Positions 62,064-64,000 of a DNA stretch of 64,000 nucleotides are shown in pieces. The first letter of the stretch is position 1. The number at the start of each line of letters is the position of its first letter. The notes under the pieces were generated by a model. It had not been told where the DNA came from, did not search any database, and saw only the letters and a program-made list of their open reading frames with translations. The position numbers were made by a program, and so were the translations under genes. This DNA is from Gracilaria gracilis (taxonomy: Eukaryota > Rhodophyta > Florideophyceae > Gracilariales > Gracilariaceae): contig JARGSG010000203.1 of assembly GCA_030374805.1 (NCBI GenBank), positions 248,001-312,000 of the forward strand, read 5' to 3'.

Positions 62064-64000
62064 CTCTCAGCGGGCTGAATGCAGCTTCTGGTGATGCAAC
62101 AGAGCTTCTTTACACTCCAGTCCAAATCAATGGCATCCTCGGATGGGCCGTGGTAGATTCTGGGGCTACATCTACTTTCATATCCAGAGAACTCGCAGAG
62201 AAGCATCAAATTCCGATACAGAACGTGTCTGAGAGCATCCGAGATGGACGTGGTGAGGTCATGGCTGAACGAAAGGGTATTATTGAGATCACGGTTGGGA
62301 ACGGGGCTCTTACATCGCACCTAATGGCAGAAGTCATGCAAATGCCGCCACAACGAGACATGGTAATTGGCTTACCCTATTTCCCAGCATTCGGGTACCC
62401 TATCGAAGGCGTACCTCAAGCAACAACCTTGTCAGTTGACGCTGTACAGCCTACAACAGACCTACTTCCAGAATAGTCAGACAGCACTCTGGAGAACCAC
62501 TGCACTGCCGCGGATATATCTCAAGAAGTGGGTGAAGCCTTGAAGCGCAATAAGAATATCCCTCTATCTGCCAGGTGCACTCATCTCTTGGTAGTACTGA
62601 AGGTGAAGCCCTCAACGACCGCTCCTACTGGAGTCGGGTAAATTTCGTGTCTCGGCGAGAGGAAGACCGTGTCAACGTCGAGATAAGTCGGTGGCTTTCT
62701 GCCAAGGTTATTGAACTGGCACCCTCGGACTTTGCTAATTATTTTCCCATCTTGAGCGTCCCGAAGAAGGATGGGAATTACAACCTCGTAGAAGTCCGTC
62801 CATGTGTTGACCTGCGTCGTCTCAACGCACTGTTGCCGGACTCAGACTACCCCCTCCCCCGCGTACATGATATATTAGAAGCAGTAGGTTCTGTGTCTGG
62901 GCCAGAAGTTGTATTCACCACACTGGATATCAGAGATGGGTATTTCAGATTCCCCATCCCCGAAGAAGACCGAAACCGGGTGGCGTTTCGCTGGAAAGGG
63001 ACGCACTACCGCATGTGTGCTGCACCTTTTGGCATTAAGACAATGTCGGCCAAATTCCAACAGCTGATGGATAAGATACTCGGTGATCTTCCATACGTTG
63101 CCGTCTAAATTGATGACATTATCATCTTCTCAGAAAACATGGCTCATCATGCAGAGCACGTTTGGAACGTCATTGAGAGGTCTACCAAATGGAAGATACC
63201 CATCAGGGTAGACAAGTTTCGGTTTGGTAGAAAGGAAGTGCATCTACTGGGCTTTGTTGTAACTGGTGAAGGAATATGCAAGGGTCCTTCGAAGGTAGAG
63301 GCGATTGCGAACTGGGAGAGGCCAACGACTACTAAGCAGCTGCTCAGGTTCTTAGAGGCGGCCAATTACTACCGTCAATTTATTCCCCGGTTCTCGCATA
63401 TCGCAAAGCCGCTTGACATCGCTCGAAAAGGCAAGGCACAACTGCAGTAGACCAATGAAATTGGAAGAAGCTTTCAGAGCTATCCAGTCCAAAATGGCAG
63501 AGAACATGACCTTGGCATACCCTGCGGATGATAAAGAGTCCCTGGTGGGCACGGATGCATCGAATTATGGCCTCGGTGCCTGGATCGGACAGGGTCAGGA
63601 TGATGGTACCGTCCGCTTCACTGCCTTTTCCTCACGATCATTGTCAGCATCGGAGAGAAACTATGGGGCGACTAAAAAGGAATCATTGGCTATCTTCTGG
63701 GCTCTGGGGAAGTTTAAGTGCTACCTATCCGGAAGACAGTTTGTGCTGTATACCGATCATCGGGCGCTCACGTTCCTTCACACACAACGGGATGTCAACC
63801 CCATGATTTCCCAATGGTTTGACCGGATCATTCAGTACAATTTCCGGATCGTGCACCTTCCAGGGCCTCACAACTACGTCGCTGATGCGACCAGCCGAAA
63901 GACGTCTAGTGTGACCTTCGCCAGTCTTATTGTGTCTCAACTCGTTCAAAATAGGAGTGCCTTTCAATCAGATGGTGACCGACAGTCACTCGTGAAGCGT
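62064..64000 (+). pseudogene. Element IV pol (PR-RT-RNase H), cut by the window edge
   Basis: Protease VVDSGATSTF (about 62147). RT: PCVDLRRLNALLPDSDYPLPRV, then FTTLDIRDGYFRFPIPEEDR and PFGIKTMSAKFQQLMDKIL. The Tyr of the YIDD catalytic motif is a stop (TAA at 63106-63108, then IDDIIIFS). Thumb: LLGFVVTGEGICKGPSKV...ANYYRQFIPRF, stop at 63448. RNase H continues in another frame from about 63465: GTDASNYGLGAWI and YTDHRALTFL. Integrase would be beyond 64000. Confidence 0.85.

Larger units (their letters stand above)
44505..64000 (+). mobile_element. Element IV: old Ty3/Gypsy element carrying nested elements II and III; incomplete at right
   Basis: The host reading frame is traceable across both insertions: gag 44853-45757, then 51099-51269, then 61841-62063, followed by protease, RT and RNase H to the window edge. 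Element III entered between two Gln/Lys codons (TSD aacaa). Element II entered within the zinc-knuckle codons (TSD aaaag/gaaag). Many stops and shifts mark it as dead and oldest of the four. Confidence 0.85.

Noticed and set aside
1-64000. CRISPR arrays, rRNA operons, bacterial operons
   Set aside because: No regularly spaced short repeats with unique spacers and no rRNA-like sequence; introns and LTR elements show the DNA is eukaryotic.

Overview
This is nuclear eukaryotic DNA, not bacterial or organellar. It holds intron-poor or intronless genes with short GT-AG introns (75-105 bp where they can be placed), LTR retrotransposons, DNA transposons and long gene-poor stretches. General character (about half GC, compact host genes among nested chromodomain-bearing Ty3/Gypsy elements) is compatible with a multicellular red alga of the Chondrus type. 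That assignment is an impression, not a demonstration.

Layout. 0.5-6 kb: two tandem minus-strand paralogues of an unrecognised secreted Cys-rich protein (a third, broken 5' fragment lies at 26.2 kb) and a two-hairpin membrane protein. 6.5-20.5 kb: a pogo-like (Tc1/mariner superfamily) DNA transposon whose transposase gene is split by an 11.45-kb, young Ty3/Gypsy chromovirus (element I, 7555-19007, 508-bp LTRs, TSD catgt). Element I has intact gag and pol, and a large intact ANTISENSE reading frame between pol and the 3' LTR. 20.9-24.7 kb: a ZZ-type zinc-finger protein and a membrane-anchored Kazal-like Cys-rich protein whose extra repeats are cut off by a stop. 26-34 kb: a repeat-containing hypothetical ORF, dispersed repeats, a dead PIF/Harbinger transposase and a probable solo LTR. 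34-41 kb: a cyclin-box gene and a heavily broken TAF1 (TFIID subunit 1) locus. 41.6-43.4 kb: an unrecognised multi-exon gene, also with in-frame stops. 44.5-64 kb: a nested retrotransposon stack. Old element IV (gag at 44.85 kb, pol running off the right edge) was struck twice within gag: by element II (51270-61835, minus strand, degenerate) and by element III (45758-51093, plus strand, identical 244-bp LTRs, intact).

The most interesting system is the antisense gene carried by elements I and II. In both, a separate gene lies between pol and the 3' LTR on the opposite strand, tail-to-tail with pol. Both have a likely start at an ATG-Ser-Gly, share a short WDxxR...VP...RR signature, and in element II the frame is followed by AATAAA. 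Element III, a different chromovirus, lacks it. Relative ages from LTR pairs: III (no visible difference) < I (about four in 508 bp) < II (roughly one in ten where compared) < IV.
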